Shown piece by piece: positions 1 through 7,872 of a stretch of 64,000 nt of DNA. The first letter of the stretch is position 1. Each line of letters opens with the position of its first letter. A program made the position numbers and the translations under genes. The notes under the pieces were generated by a model. The model was not told where the DNA came from. It ran no database searches and saw only the letters and a list, made by a program, of their open reading frames with translations. Origin of the DNA: Dictyoglomus sp. (GTDB lineage Bacteria > Dictyoglomota > Dictyoglomia > Dictyoglomales > Dictyoglomaceae); the NCBI GenBank assembly GCA_025060475.1, contig JANXBZ010000011.1:23235-87234 (forward strand), in the 5' to 3' direction.

Positions 1-1211
1 ATAATGTTTTTAATGAAGAGATAATTAAAAAATTAAAAGGAAGAATTGCCATAGGACATGTAAGATATTCCACTTCTGGTAAGAATAATCCTAATAATAT
101 TCAACCTTTAATCGTAAATTTTCCTAAATTTGGTTTTCTAGCTTTAGCCCATAATGGTCATATTTCTAATGCTAATTCTTTAAGAAAAAAACTTGAAGAA
201 GAAGGAGCTATTTTCCAAAGTACTTCTGATACCGAAGTAATTATTCATCTTCTTGCTCGTTCTTCTAAAATTACTTTAGAGGAAAAACTTAGAGATGCTT
301 TAGACAAAATAAACGGAAGTTATTCTTTGATAATAGGAACTAGTAAAGGAGTCTGGGCTATAAAAGATCCCTATGGTTTTAGACCTCTTTTTATGGCAAA
401 ACTTAGGGATGGAGCAATAATATTTGCATCAGAAACTTGTGCCTTTAAACACCTTCAAGTGATAGAGATAAAAGAATTAGATAGAGGAGAGATGTTTTTT
501 GTAGATTTAGAAGGAAATATTATAGAAAAAGTTTATAAAAAGAAAGAATCAAGATTTTGTCTATTTGAATTTATATATTTCTCACGACCTGATAGTTTGT
601 ATAATAATAAAACAGTCTATAATTATAGAAGAAATATGGGAAGAGTTTTAGCAAGAGAATCTTATGTTCCTGCAGATTTAGTTATTCCTGTTCCTGACTC
701 AGGAATACCTGCAGCTATCGGATTTAGTGAATATAGCAAGATACCTTTAGAAATGGCTTTAGTAAGAAGTCACTATATAGGAAGAACTTTTATTCAGCCC
801 AAGCAAAAAGAAAGGGAAGAAGCAGTAAGGATGAAAATTCTCTTAATAGGAGATATTATTAAAAATAAAAGGATAATATTAGTTGATGATTCCTTGGTTA
901 GAGGTACTACTGCGAAAAGATTAGCAGAAATGTTTAGAAGAGAGGGAGCTTTAGAAGTTCATCTCAGACTTTCATCTCCTCCTATAGTTTCTCCATGTCA
1001 TTATGGGGTAGACATTCCTAGTTCAAAGGAATTAGTAAGTCATTACTATACTCCAGAAGAGATAGCAAGACTTTTAGGCTTTGATTCTGTAGCTTTTTTA
1101 AGTCTTGAAGGATTAGTAAGTATTTTACCTGATAAAGGATATTGTGGAGAATGTTTTGGAAGGAAAGTGGTGAAAAGGAAAATATGCCTAAAAGAGTTAC
1201 ATACAGTTTAG
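1..1211 (+). CDS. purF: Amidophosphoribosyltransferase PurF (5' end outside window)
   Basis: This enzyme makes 5-phosphoribosylamine from PRPP and glutamine, the first committed step of purine synthesis. The reading frame is already open at base 3, so the N-terminus, including the catalytic cysteine of the class II glutaminase domain, lies before the window; 402 residues are visible. Seen here are the glutaminase motif GHVRYSTSG, a following HNG, and the PRPP-binding loop ILVDDSLVRGTT in the C-terminal half. Cysteines in FCLFEF, SPCHYGVD and YCGECF match the four ligands of the structural [4Fe-4S] cluster of Bacillus-type PurF, so this is the iron-sulfur form. The 3' end overlaps purM by 28 nt. 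An internal ATG at 327 is not the start, because the frame upstream is conserved glutaminase sequence. Confidence 0.95.
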   Translation, partial: NVFNEEIIKKLKGRIAIGHVRYSTSGKNNPNNIQPLIVNFPKFGFLALAHNGHISNANSLRKKLEEEGAIFQSTSDTEVIIHLLARSSKITLEEKLRDALDKINGSYSLIIGTSKGVWAIKDPYGFRPLFMAKLRDGAIIFASETCAFKHLQVIEIKELDRGEMFFVDLEGNIIEKVYKKKESRFCLFEFIYFSRPDSLYNNKTVYNYRRNMGRVLARESYVPADLVIPVPDSGIPAAIGFSEYSKIPLEMALVRSHYIGRTFIQPKQKEREEAVRMKILLIGDIIKNKRIILVDDSLVRGTTAKRLAEMFRREGALEVHLRLSSPPIVSPCHYGVDIPSSKELVSHYYTPEEIARLLGFDSVAFLSLEGLVSILPDKGYCGECFGRKVVKRKICLKELHTV

Positions 1212-2209
1212 CTGGTGTGCATATAAGCAAAGTTGAAAAGAGCCTTTCCTGTTTAAAGCCCTACTTTGAGTCTACTTATACTTCAAATGTTATTCCCTTT
1301 TGGAATGGCTTTTCTTCAGTGTTAAGAATTGATTGGAAGAATTATAAAAATCCACTCATTCTTCTAACTACAGATGGGGTTGGAACTAAATTAAAGCTTG
1401 CTCTTAGAAAGAAAAGATATGATACCATAGGTCAAGATTTAGTAGCCATGAATATAAATGATCTTTTAACATGTGGAGCAAAACCTATCGCCTTTTTAGA
1501 TTATTTTGCTACTGGAAGAATTGACGAGGAAGTTTATCAAAATATTTTAATAAGTATTTCAAAGGCATGTAAGGCAGTGGAGTGTAGTTTTGTAGGAGGA
1601 GAAACAGCGGAATTACCAGGAATATACAAAGGAAAGGACTTAGATCTTGCTGGTTTTGCGATAGGAATTGTGGAAGAAGAGGATTTATTGCCTAAGTTAA
1701 ATGATATAAATGAAGATTGCAAATTGATTGGAATCTCTTCTTCAGGGTTACATAGTAATGGATTTTCTCTTTTAAGATATATTATGAAAAAGAAAAAATT
1801 GTCATGGAAAAATAAGATAGGAGAAATAACTATAGAGGAAGAAGTTTTAAAACCAACAAAACTTTATTCTCCAATTATTCTTCCTTTATTAAAAATATTC
1901 AAAAATTCTATTAAAGGAATAGCTCACATAACAGGAGGGGGAATACCAGGAAATCTCCCAAGAATTCTTCCAAAAGGATATGGCGCATTGATTGATAGTT
2001 CTTCTTGGGAAATACCGGAGATTTTTTTATGGATTATTAAAAAAGGAAATTTATCTAAGAAAGAAGCCTTTAAAGTTTTTAATATGGGAATTGGACTTAT
2101 TTTAGTTGTAAAAGATGAAAAGGAAATTATAAAATCTTTAAAAAATCAAGGAGAGAATGCTTTTTTAATTGGCAAAGTTGAAAAATGGGAGGGAATTAAA
2201 ATTATTTGA
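1184..2209 (+). CDS. purM: Phosphoribosylformylglycinamidine cyclo-ligase PurM
   Basis: PurM (AIR synthetase) closes the imidazole ring using ATP, the fifth step of purine synthesis. The 341-residue length is normal for the family. The N-terminal YSLAGVHISKVEKSL, the TTDGVGTKLKLA segment, GGETAELPG and the HITGGGIPGNLPR motif are all typical. I chose ATG 1184 rather than the upstream in-frame ATG at 1142: the later start gives a normal N-terminus and follows an AAAGGAA ribosome-binding site at a suitable distance. The start lies inside the end of purF, so translation is probably coupled. The gene ends in a TTGA overlap with purN. Confidence 0.95.
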   Translation: MPKRVTYSLAGVHISKVEKSLSCLKPYFESTYTSNVIPFWNGFSSVLRIDWKNYKNPLILLTTDGVGTKLKLALRKKRYDTIGQDLVAMNINDLLTCGAKPIAFLDYFATGRIDEEVYQNILISISKACKAVECSFVGGETAELPGIYKGKDLDLAGFAIGIVEEEDLLPKLNDINEDCKLIGISSSGLHSNGFSLLRYIMKKKKLSWKNKIGEITIEEEVLKPTKLYSPIILPLLKIFKNSIKGIAHITGGGIPGNLPRILPKGYGALIDSSSWEIPEIFLWIIKKGNLSKKEAFKVFNMGIGLILVVKDEKEIIKSLKNQGENAFLIGKVEKWEGIKII

Positions 2210-2853
2210 AAAAAAGATTAGGAGTTCTTGTATCAGGAAGAGGTACTAATCTTCAAGCTTTAATAAATGCAGGAAAGAAGAAAGAATATCCGGCAGAAGT
2301 AGTAGTAGTTATTAGTGATAATCCTAATGCTTATGCTATAACTCGTGCAAAAAAAGCCCAAATTCCAGTCTATGTAGTCCAAAGAGAAGAATATAAAACC
2401 AAAAGAGAATATGAAGAGAAAATTAAGGAAATTCTTATATCTTATAGAGTAGATCTTGTTGTTCTCGCAGGATATATGAGAATTGTAGGTAAAGTTCTTC
2501 TTTCTGCTTTTCCTATGAAGATAATAAATATTCATCCTTCTCTTCTCCCATCCTTTCCTGGTCTTAATGCTCAAAAGCAAGCATTGGAATATGGGGTGAA
2601 ATTTTCAGGATGTACAGTTCATTTTGTAGATGAAGGAATAGACACAGGGCCAATTATTGGCCAAAAAGTTGTTCCTGTCTATGACTATGATACTCCTGAA
2701 TCTTTAGCGGAAAGAATATTAAAAAAAGAACATAAACTTTTAGTAGAAGTTATTAGGAAATTACTTACTGAAGAATATAAATTAGAAGGAAGAAGAGTGA
2801 TTTTTATTAGAAAAAAGGAGGATGAAAAACATGAAGGTTCTTGTGGTAGGTAA
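2206..2853 (+). CDS. purN: Phosphoribosylglycinamide formyltransferase PurN
   Basis: PurN transfers a formyl group from 10-formyltetrahydrofolate to GAR in purine synthesis. The 215 residues begin with VLVSGRGTNLQALI, the phosphate-binding loop, and contain the catalytic region NIHPSLLPSFPG and the late motif HFVDEGIDTGPII. The start is a TTG whose last two bases form part of the purM stop (TTGA), preceded by GGGAGGGA. The 3' end overlaps purD by 23 nt from the preferred purD start. Identification is firm. Confidence 0.94.
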   Translation: MKKRLGVLVSGRGTNLQALINAGKKKEYPAEVVVVISDNPNAYAITRAKKAQIPVYVVQREEYKTKREYEEKIKEILISYRVDLVVLAGYMRIVGKVLLSAFPMKIINIHPSLLPSFPGLNAQKQALEYGVKFSGCTVHFVDEGIDTGPIIGQKVVPVYDYDTPESLAERILKKEHKLLVEVIRKLLTEEYKLEGRRVIFIRKKEDEKHEGSCGR

Positions 2854-4069
2854 TGGAGCACGGGAACATGCTATAGTTTGGAAATTAAAACAAGATAAAA
2901 ACGTTAGTGAAATTTATGCTCTTCCAGGAAATGCAGGAATTTCTCAAATTGCAAAATGTATTGAAGAGAGAGTAGATAATGTCCAAAAAATAGTAGATAT
3001 TGCTTTAGAGTACAAAGTTGATTGGACTGTGGTAGGACCAGAATTGCCTCTTTCTCTTGGTATTGTAGATGCTTTTGAAGATAAGGGTTTGAAAATTTGG
3101 GGTCCTAATAAAGAAGGAGCTAAGTTAGAATATAGTAAGGCTTTTGCTAAAGAAATTATGAAAGAATCTAAAATTCCCACAGCAGAATTTAAAATATTTG
3201 ATTCCTTTTCTTCTGCGGAACAATTTATCAAAAAGGCTTCATATCCTTTGGTAATTAAAGCTGATGGACTTTGTGGAGGAAAAGGGGTTAAAATTGCGGA
3301 ATCTTATGAATCCGCTATTAGAATTCTGAGTGAATATATGATTGATAAGATTTTTGGAACTGCAGGAGAAAAAGTAGTTATTGAAGAATATCTTGAAGGA
3401 AAGGAGTTTTCATTAATAGCAATAATTAAAAATGGGAATTTTTATTTTTTACCGCCTGCTCAAGACTATAAAAGAGTAGGGGAGGGAAATACAGGAGAAA
3501 ATACAGGAGGAATGGGGGCTTTTTCTCCTATTCCGTGGATTAATGAGGAAATATTAAAGAAATGTGAAAAAAATATTTTTTATCCTTTATTGGATGAATT
3601 AGACAAAAGAAAAATAAATTACCAAGGCTTTTTATATGCAGGTCTAATCTTGGTTAAAAATGATCCGTATGTTTTGGAATTTAATGTTCGTTTAGGTGAT
3701 CCTGAGGCACAAGTAATTTTACCTCTTTTAGATTTTAATTTTACTGATATTCTTTATAATACTAGTTTTCCTTGGTCTTTAGATAAAAAAGCATTATGTG
3801 TCGTATTAGCGTCTAAGGGATATCCTGGTAATTATGAGATTGGAAAAGAAATAGATTTTAAGAACATAGATTTTAAAGATTTGTATATATTCCATGCAGG
3901 GACAATTAAAAAGAACGGAAAAATAGTAACCTCTTCTGGAAGAGTTCTTTCTGTTACAGCATGGGGAGAAGACTTCAAAGAGATTCGAGAAAGGGTATAT
4001 ACTGCAATAGAGAGTATACATTTTGAAAATAAATATTACAGAAGAGATATCGGGGTTGAGCTTATCTAA
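2831..4069 (+). CDS. purD: Phosphoribosylamine--glycine ligase PurD
   Basis: PurD (GAR synthetase) is an ATP-grasp ligase joining phosphoribosylamine to glycine. The N-terminus MKVLVVGNGAREHA is the family signature; KADGLCGGKGVKI, VIEEYLEGKEFSL and EFNVRLGDPEAQ are the ATP-grasp motifs. An in-frame ATG at 2822 sits directly against the GGAGG ribosome-binding site (2817-2821), whereas ATG 2831 has a normal 9-nt spacing, so I use 2831 (412 residues). It is the last gene of the purine run; purH is not between purN and purD here. About 75 nt separate it from the next promoter. Confidence 0.94.
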   Translation: MKVLVVGNGAREHAIVWKLKQDKNVSEIYALPGNAGISQIAKCIEERVDNVQKIVDIALEYKVDWTVVGPELPLSLGIVDAFEDKGLKIWGPNKEGAKLEYSKAFAKEIMKESKIPTAEFKIFDSFSSAEQFIKKASYPLVIKADGLCGGKGVKIAESYESAIRILSEYMIDKIFGTAGEKVVIEEYLEGKEFSLIAIIKNGNFYFLPPAQDYKRVGEGNTGENTGGMGAFSPIPWINEEILKKCEKNIFYPLLDELDKRKINYQGFLYAGLILVKNDPYVLEFNVRLGDPEAQVILPLLDFNFTDILYNTSFPWSLDKKALCVVLASKGYPGNYEIGKEIDFKNIDFKDLYIFHAGTIKKNGKIVTSSGRVLSVTAWGEDFKEIRERVYTAIESIHFENKYYRRDIGVELI

Positions 4070-4119
4070 ATAAACAAATAACCTTTAAGAAAAAAGTTAA
4101 TTCTCTTAGAGGAAAACTT

Positions 4120-4157
4120 CTATCCCCTTTGTAAGCAAAAATTATTGACAGGGATAG
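4120..4157. repeat. Inverted repeat around the speD -35 box
   Basis: CTATCCC at 4120-4126 is repeated in reverse complement as GGGATAG at 4151-4157. The 24-nt space between the arms contains the -35 hexamer at 4145-4150. It could be an operator for the polyamine promoter, but with 7-bp arms in AT-rich DNA it could also be chance. Confidence 0.3.
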
Positions 4158-4173
4158 GGGTTTGATGTATATT
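4145..4173 (+). promoter_or_regulatory. Promoter of the speD-minE gene run
   Basis: A perfect -35 hexamer TTGACA (4145-4150) is followed after 17 nt by TATATT (4168-4173), one base from the sigma-70 consensus. Transcription should start near 4180, downstream of an in-frame TTG at 4179 and upstream of the ATG used for speD. It is the only clear promoter seen before a run of tightly packed genes that continues to 20265. Confidence 0.75.
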
Positions 4174-4217
4174 TAGTTTTGAATTTTTTAAGGAAAGGAG
4201 TTAAAAGAGAAGAAAAA

Positions 4218-4619
4218 ATGTTGGGACCGCATGTTGTTTTAGATTTCTATGGATGTCCCAAAGAATTATTAGAAGATATTGACTATATCTATGAAATTTT
4301 AGATGAACTTCCTGAAAAAATTGGTATGCATAAAATTATGCCACCATACGTAATGAAATATTTTCCAGATGAAGAACCAATGGACTGGGGAATCTCGGGA
4401 GTCGTCTTAATTGCGGAAAGCCACATAACCATTCATACCTGGCCCGAATTAAAATATACAAGTATAGATATTTTTTCCTGCAAAGCCTTTGATATTGAAA
4501 AGGCTAAAAAATTATTGGAAACAAAATTTAAACCAGAAAAGATAGAATGGGAAGTATTAGTTAGAGGTAAAGAATTTCCATCGCATCTATTAAAAAGAGG
4601 AAAATATGGAACAAGTTAA
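4218..4619 (+). CDS. speD: S-adenosylmethionine decarboxylase proenzyme
   Basis: This pyruvoyl enzyme makes decarboxylated AdoMet, the aminopropyl donor for spermidine and longer polyamines. The 133-residue chain has the motif AESHITIHTWPE; by family knowledge the proenzyme cleaves itself between the Glu and Ser of ESH, turning the serine into the pyruvoyl cofactor, and the later FSC cysteine is the conserved proton donor. The size fits the small class 1B bacterial/archaeal form. I chose ATG 4218 because an in-frame TTG at 4179 would lie at or before the predicted transcription start. The ribosome-binding site is unclear: GGAG is 17 nt upstream and AGAGAAG is closer. The end overlaps speB by 14 nt. 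Confidence 0.9.
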   Translation: MLGPHVVLDFYGCPKELLEDIDYIYEILDELPEKIGMHKIMPPYVMKYFPDEEPMDWGISGVVLIAESHITIHTWPELKYTSIDIFSCKAFDIEKAKKLLETKFKPEKIEWEVLVRGKEFPSHLLKRGKYGTS

Positions 4620-5490
4620 ATCAACTCCTTCTTTTGCTGGCTTACCAAATATTTCTTTTGAAGAGGCTCAGGTAATTATTATTCCTATTTCTTATGAAGT
4701 TACTACTTCATATAAAAAAGGAACAAGAGACGGCCCCATAGCAATTCTTAATTCATCATATAATATAGAATTATATGATGAAGAACTAGATACGATCCCT
4801 GCAGAAATAGGGATTTATACTTATCCTGAGCCTCTTCTTCCAATTGGAGATTTGAAACTTCCTCTAGAGTGTATAAAGGAAATTGCTAGTAAAATAATTG
4901 ATTCAAAAAAATTCCCTATATTTTTAGGAGGAGAACATACAATAACTCGAGGAATTCTCTCCGCATATATAGAAAAATTTTTTACCGATGATCTAAGTGT
5001 TTTGCATTTAGATGCTCATTGCGATTTAAGAGAGGAGTATGAAGGTACTTCCTACCATCATGCTTGTGCATTAAGAATGGTAGCAGAAAAGTTGCCATTG
5101 ATTCAAGTGGGGATAAGAAGTCTTTCAAAAGAAGAGAAAGAATTCATAAATGGAAAAGATAATATAAAAATATTTTGGAATTGGGAAATAAAAAAAAATA
5201 ATAACTGGATAGAAGAAGTAATTACATCTCTAAAAGATAAAGTTTATATAACCTTGGATTTGGATGTATTTGATCCTTCTATAATGCCTTCTGTAGGAAC
5301 ACCTGAACCTGGGGGTTTAGATTGGTGGGATGTTTTGGAATTATTAAGAAAGGTATTTGAGAAAAAGAAAGTTTTAGGTGTAGATATAGTTGAGTTATCT
5401 CCTATCCCCGGATTAGTATATCCTGATTATTTAGTTTCAAGACTAATATATAAAATAGTGGGTTATTATCGAGTTTTTCAAAAGAAATGA
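4606..5490 (+). CDS. speB: Agmatinase / ureohydrolase SpeB
   Basis: This member of the arginase/agmatinase family removes urea from a guanidino compound using two Mn ions. The metal-binding sites are visible: GGEHT, HLDAHCDLR and LDLDVFDPSIMP. The 294-residue length is normal. It overlaps speD, which suggests a role in polyamine synthesis. In thermophiles with this pairing the substrate can be either agmatine (giving putrescine) or N1-aminopropylagmatine (giving spermidine directly); sequence alone does not decide. No arginine decarboxylase or aminopropyltransferase is present in the window. The 3' end overlaps the next gene through ATGA. Confidence 0.88.
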   Translation: MEQVKSTPSFAGLPNISFEEAQVIIIPISYEVTTSYKKGTRDGPIAILNSSYNIELYDEELDTIPAEIGIYTYPEPLLPIGDLKLPLECIKEIASKIIDSKKFPIFLGGEHTITRGILSAYIEKFFTDDLSVLHLDAHCDLREEYEGTSYHHACALRMVAEKLPLIQVGIRSLSKEEKEFINGKDNIKIFWNWEIKKNNNWIEEVITSLKDKVYITLDLDVFDPSIMPSVGTPEPGGLDWWDVLELLRKVFEKKKVLGVDIVELSPIPGLVYPDYLVSRLIYKIVGYYRVFQKK

Positions 5491-6626
5491 TTAAAATTTC
5501 TTTAGTATTTGGAACAAGACCTGAAGCCATAAAAATGGCCCCTGTAGCGTATGCCCTTAAAAATTCCCAGTTTTTTGAAACTCAGATTATTCTAACAGCT
5601 CAACATAGAGAATTATTAGATCAAGTGATGGATTTATTTAAGCTTACTTCAGATTATGATTTAAATATTATGGAGGAAGGGCAATCTCTAACAGATATAA
5701 CTATCAGAGTATTAAAAGGACTTGATAAGATTTGGAATAAAGATAAACCAGATATGATATTAGTTCATGGGGATACAACTACAACTTTTTCTGCAAGTCT
5801 ATCTGCCTTTTATAAAAAGATTCCTATAGCTCATGTAGAGGCAGGCCTTAGAACATATAATAAATATCAGCCTTATCCTGAAGAAATGAATAGACGTTTA
5901 ACAGGAATTTTAGCAGATTTACACTTTGCTCCTACAAAAACTGCAAAAGAAAATCTATTAAAAGAAAATGTTCCTAAAGAAAATATTTTTATAACAGGAA
6001 ATACAGTAATAGATGCTTTTTTGTATACCTATAAAAATTTAGGAGATTTTAAACCTAGGAATATAAATCTTCTAGATGGAAAAATGATTCTTGTTACAGC
6101 TCATAGAAGAGAAAATTGGGGGGAGCCTTTAAAAAATATAGCTTTAGCTTTAAAAGAAATTTTAGAAAATTTTCCTGATGTTTATATAGTTTTTCCAATG
6201 CATCCTAATCCTATTATAGGAAAAGCATTCTTACCTATTTTAGGTGATAGTAAGAGAGCAATTCTTACTTCTCCTGTTGATTATAGAACTATGGTATATT
6301 TAATTGCAAATTCTTATATAATTCTTTCTGATTCAGGAGGGATTCAAGAGGAAGCTCCTTCCTTAGGAAAACCTGTTCTTGTATTAAGAGAAGTAACAGA
6401 AAGACCCGAAGCTGTGAAAGCGGGAACAGTAAAATTAGTAGGAACAAATAAAGATAATATTGTAAAGGAGTTATCAGAACTTCTTGAAAATGAAGAATCT
6501 TATAGAAAAATGTCTTCGGCAATAAATCCTTATGGTGATGGAAAAGCAAGTTTAAGAATAGTAGAGATTTTAAAATATTATTTTAAGCTTTCCTCCTCTA
6601 TTCCTGAAGAATTTAAAGGTGAGTAA
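5487..6626 (+). CDS. wecB: UDP-N-acetylglucosamine 2-epimerase (non-hydrolysing)
   Basis: WecB/MnaA interconverts UDP-GlcNAc and UDP-ManNAc in the cytoplasm and supplies ManNAc for cell-surface polymers. The 379 residues carry the family motifs FGTRPEAIKMAP near the N-terminus, VHGDTTTTFSASL, HVEAGLRTYNKYQPYPEE, TAHRRENWGEPL and DSGGIQEEAPSLGKPVL. The gene starts in an ATGA overlap with speB. It probably works with the TagA-type transferase and CsaB a few genes downstream, since TagA-family enzymes commonly use UDP-ManNAc. Confidence 0.93.
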   Translation: MIKISLVFGTRPEAIKMAPVAYALKNSQFFETQIILTAQHRELLDQVMDLFKLTSDYDLNIMEEGQSLTDITIRVLKGLDKIWNKDKPDMILVHGDTTTTFSASLSAFYKKIPIAHVEAGLRTYNKYQPYPEEMNRRLTGILADLHFAPTKTAKENLLKENVPKENIFITGNTVIDAFLYTYKNLGDFKPRNINLLDGKMILVTAHRRENWGEPLKNIALALKEILENFPDVYIVFPMHPNPIIGKAFLPILGDSKRAILTSPVDYRTMVYLIANSYIILSDSGGIQEEAPSLGKPVLVLREVTERPEAVKAGTVKLVGTNKDNIVKELSELLENEESYRKMSSAINPYGDGKASLRIVEILKYYFKLSSSIPEEFKGE

Positions 6627-7320
6627 TTTATATATTTTGAAAGAGATATTATTGGAATTATTTTTCCCTTCTAAATGTGTATTTTGTGGGGTTTATTTAG
6701 AAGGATATATTTGTCCTAAGTGTATTAATAAATTAAATTTTGCAAGAAATTTCTGTATATTCTGCGGAGTTCCCCTTACATCTTTAGAAAATATTTGTTA
6801 TAATTGTAAAAAAGAAGAAAGGATAATAGATGGATTAGAATTATTAGGATACTATAAAGAAAGATGGGAAATTTTAATTCAGAAATTCAAATTTGAAAAT
6901 AAACCTTACTTAGCAAAAACCTTTGCTTATTTAGGAAAAGAAAAAATTAAAAAAAGAGATTGGCATATAGATTTTATTACTTACGTTCCCATGGAGAGAA
7001 GAAAAGAGTTAAAAAGAGGATTTAATCAAGCAGAAATTTTAGCTAGATTTTTAGGAAGAGAACTTAATATTAAAGTTATTAATATATTAATTCAGAAAAA
7101 ACCTATTTTGGAACAAAAATCTCTTGAATATAAAGAAAGAATTAAAAATGTAAAGGACGCATATAAAATGAATTCAGGGATAAATATTGAGGGAAGAAAT
7201 ATTCTTTTAGTTGATGATGTCTATACTACTGGGGCTACACTAAAAGAATGTGCTAAGGAACTTAAAAAGGGAAAGGCAAGTAAAGTTTTTTCCTTTGTAA
7301 TATGTAAAACTTTGATTTAA
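6619..7320 (+). CDS. comFC: ComF-family phosphoribosyltransferase-like protein
   Basis: The 233-residue protein has an N-terminal zinc-ribbon-like region with four CxxC pairs (CVFCG, CPKC, CIFCG, CYNCKK) followed by a phosphoribosyltransferase fold with VPMERRKELKRGFNQAE and the PRPP loop ILLVDDVYTTGATLKEC. ComFC proteins are needed for DNA uptake in competent bacteria, but many non-competent bacteria carry homologues. The start is a GTG at 6619 inside the end of wecB. No other competence gene is visible nearby, so a competence role is only possible. Confidence 0.85.
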   Translation: MSNLYILKEILLELFFPSKCVFCGVYLEGYICPKCINKLNFARNFCIFCGVPLTSLENICYNCKKEERIIDGLELLGYYKERWEILIQKFKFENKPYLAKTFAYLGKEKIKKRDWHIDFITYVPMERRKELKRGFNQAEILARFLGRELNIKVINILIQKKPILEQKSLEYKERIKNVKDAYKMNSGINIEGRNILLVDDVYTTGATLKECAKELKKGKASKVFSFVICKTLI

Positions 7321-7335
7321 TAAGGAGGTTTAATT

Positions 7336-7872
7336 ATGCAGATTAATATTACAGGAAAGAATATATCCCTTTCTCAAACAATGCAAGATTATGTAGAAAA
7401 AAAGATATCAAAATTATCAAGATTTTTTGATCATATTTCTCATATTGAAGTAGTATTAAAAGAGGAAGATAGAAAAGATGTTGGGAAAAGTCATATAGTT
7501 GAGGTTACTTTAGATGTTAATGGTACTATAATTAAGGCATCAGAGGAAAATCAAAATTTTAGGGCATGTATTGATTTAGTAGTTGATAAATTGGAAAGCC
7601 AATTAAAAAAATATAAGGAAAAGTTAATTGAAAGGGGAAGAAGAGGACCGAGTATTCGTGAAATTTTAGCTACAGAGGAAGAATCTAAGCCTAAAGTTGT
7701 AAAAGTGAAAAAATTTGGACTTAAACCCATGGATATTGAAGAAGCAATTTTGCAAATGGAAATGCTTGGCCATGACTTTTTTCTATATTTAGATGCTGAG
7801 ACTAATAAAATGTCTTTATTGTATAAGAGAAAAGACGGAAATTACGGACTGATAATTGCTGAGGAGGAATAA
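7336..7872 (+). CDS. hpf: Ribosome hibernation promoting factor, long form
   Basis: HPF binds the 30S decoding region in resting cells. The 178 residues make this the long form: an N-terminal RaiA-like domain (about 1-100, starting [13 protein letters not shown]) and a C-terminal domain (about 120-178) with [14 protein letters not shown] and [21 protein letters not shown]. In the long form the C-terminal domain pairs two ribosomes into a 100S particle. A strong AAGGAGG site precedes the ATG. It is followed directly by secA (TAATG overlap), a gene order common in Firmicutes and other bacteria. Confidence 0.93.
   Translation: MQINITGKNISLSQTMQDYVEKKISKLSRFFDHISHIEVVLKEEDRKDVGKSHIVEVTLDVNGTIIKASEENQNFRACIDLVVDKLESQLKKYKEKLIERGRRGPSIREILATEEESKPKVVKVKKFGLKPMDIEEAILQMEMLGHDFFLYLDAETNKMSLLYKRKDGNYGLIIAEEE

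Noticed and set aside
4101..4116. Terminator after purD (TTCTCTTAGAGGAA)
   Set aside because: The arms cannot form a stem with an allowed loop, and no T run follows.
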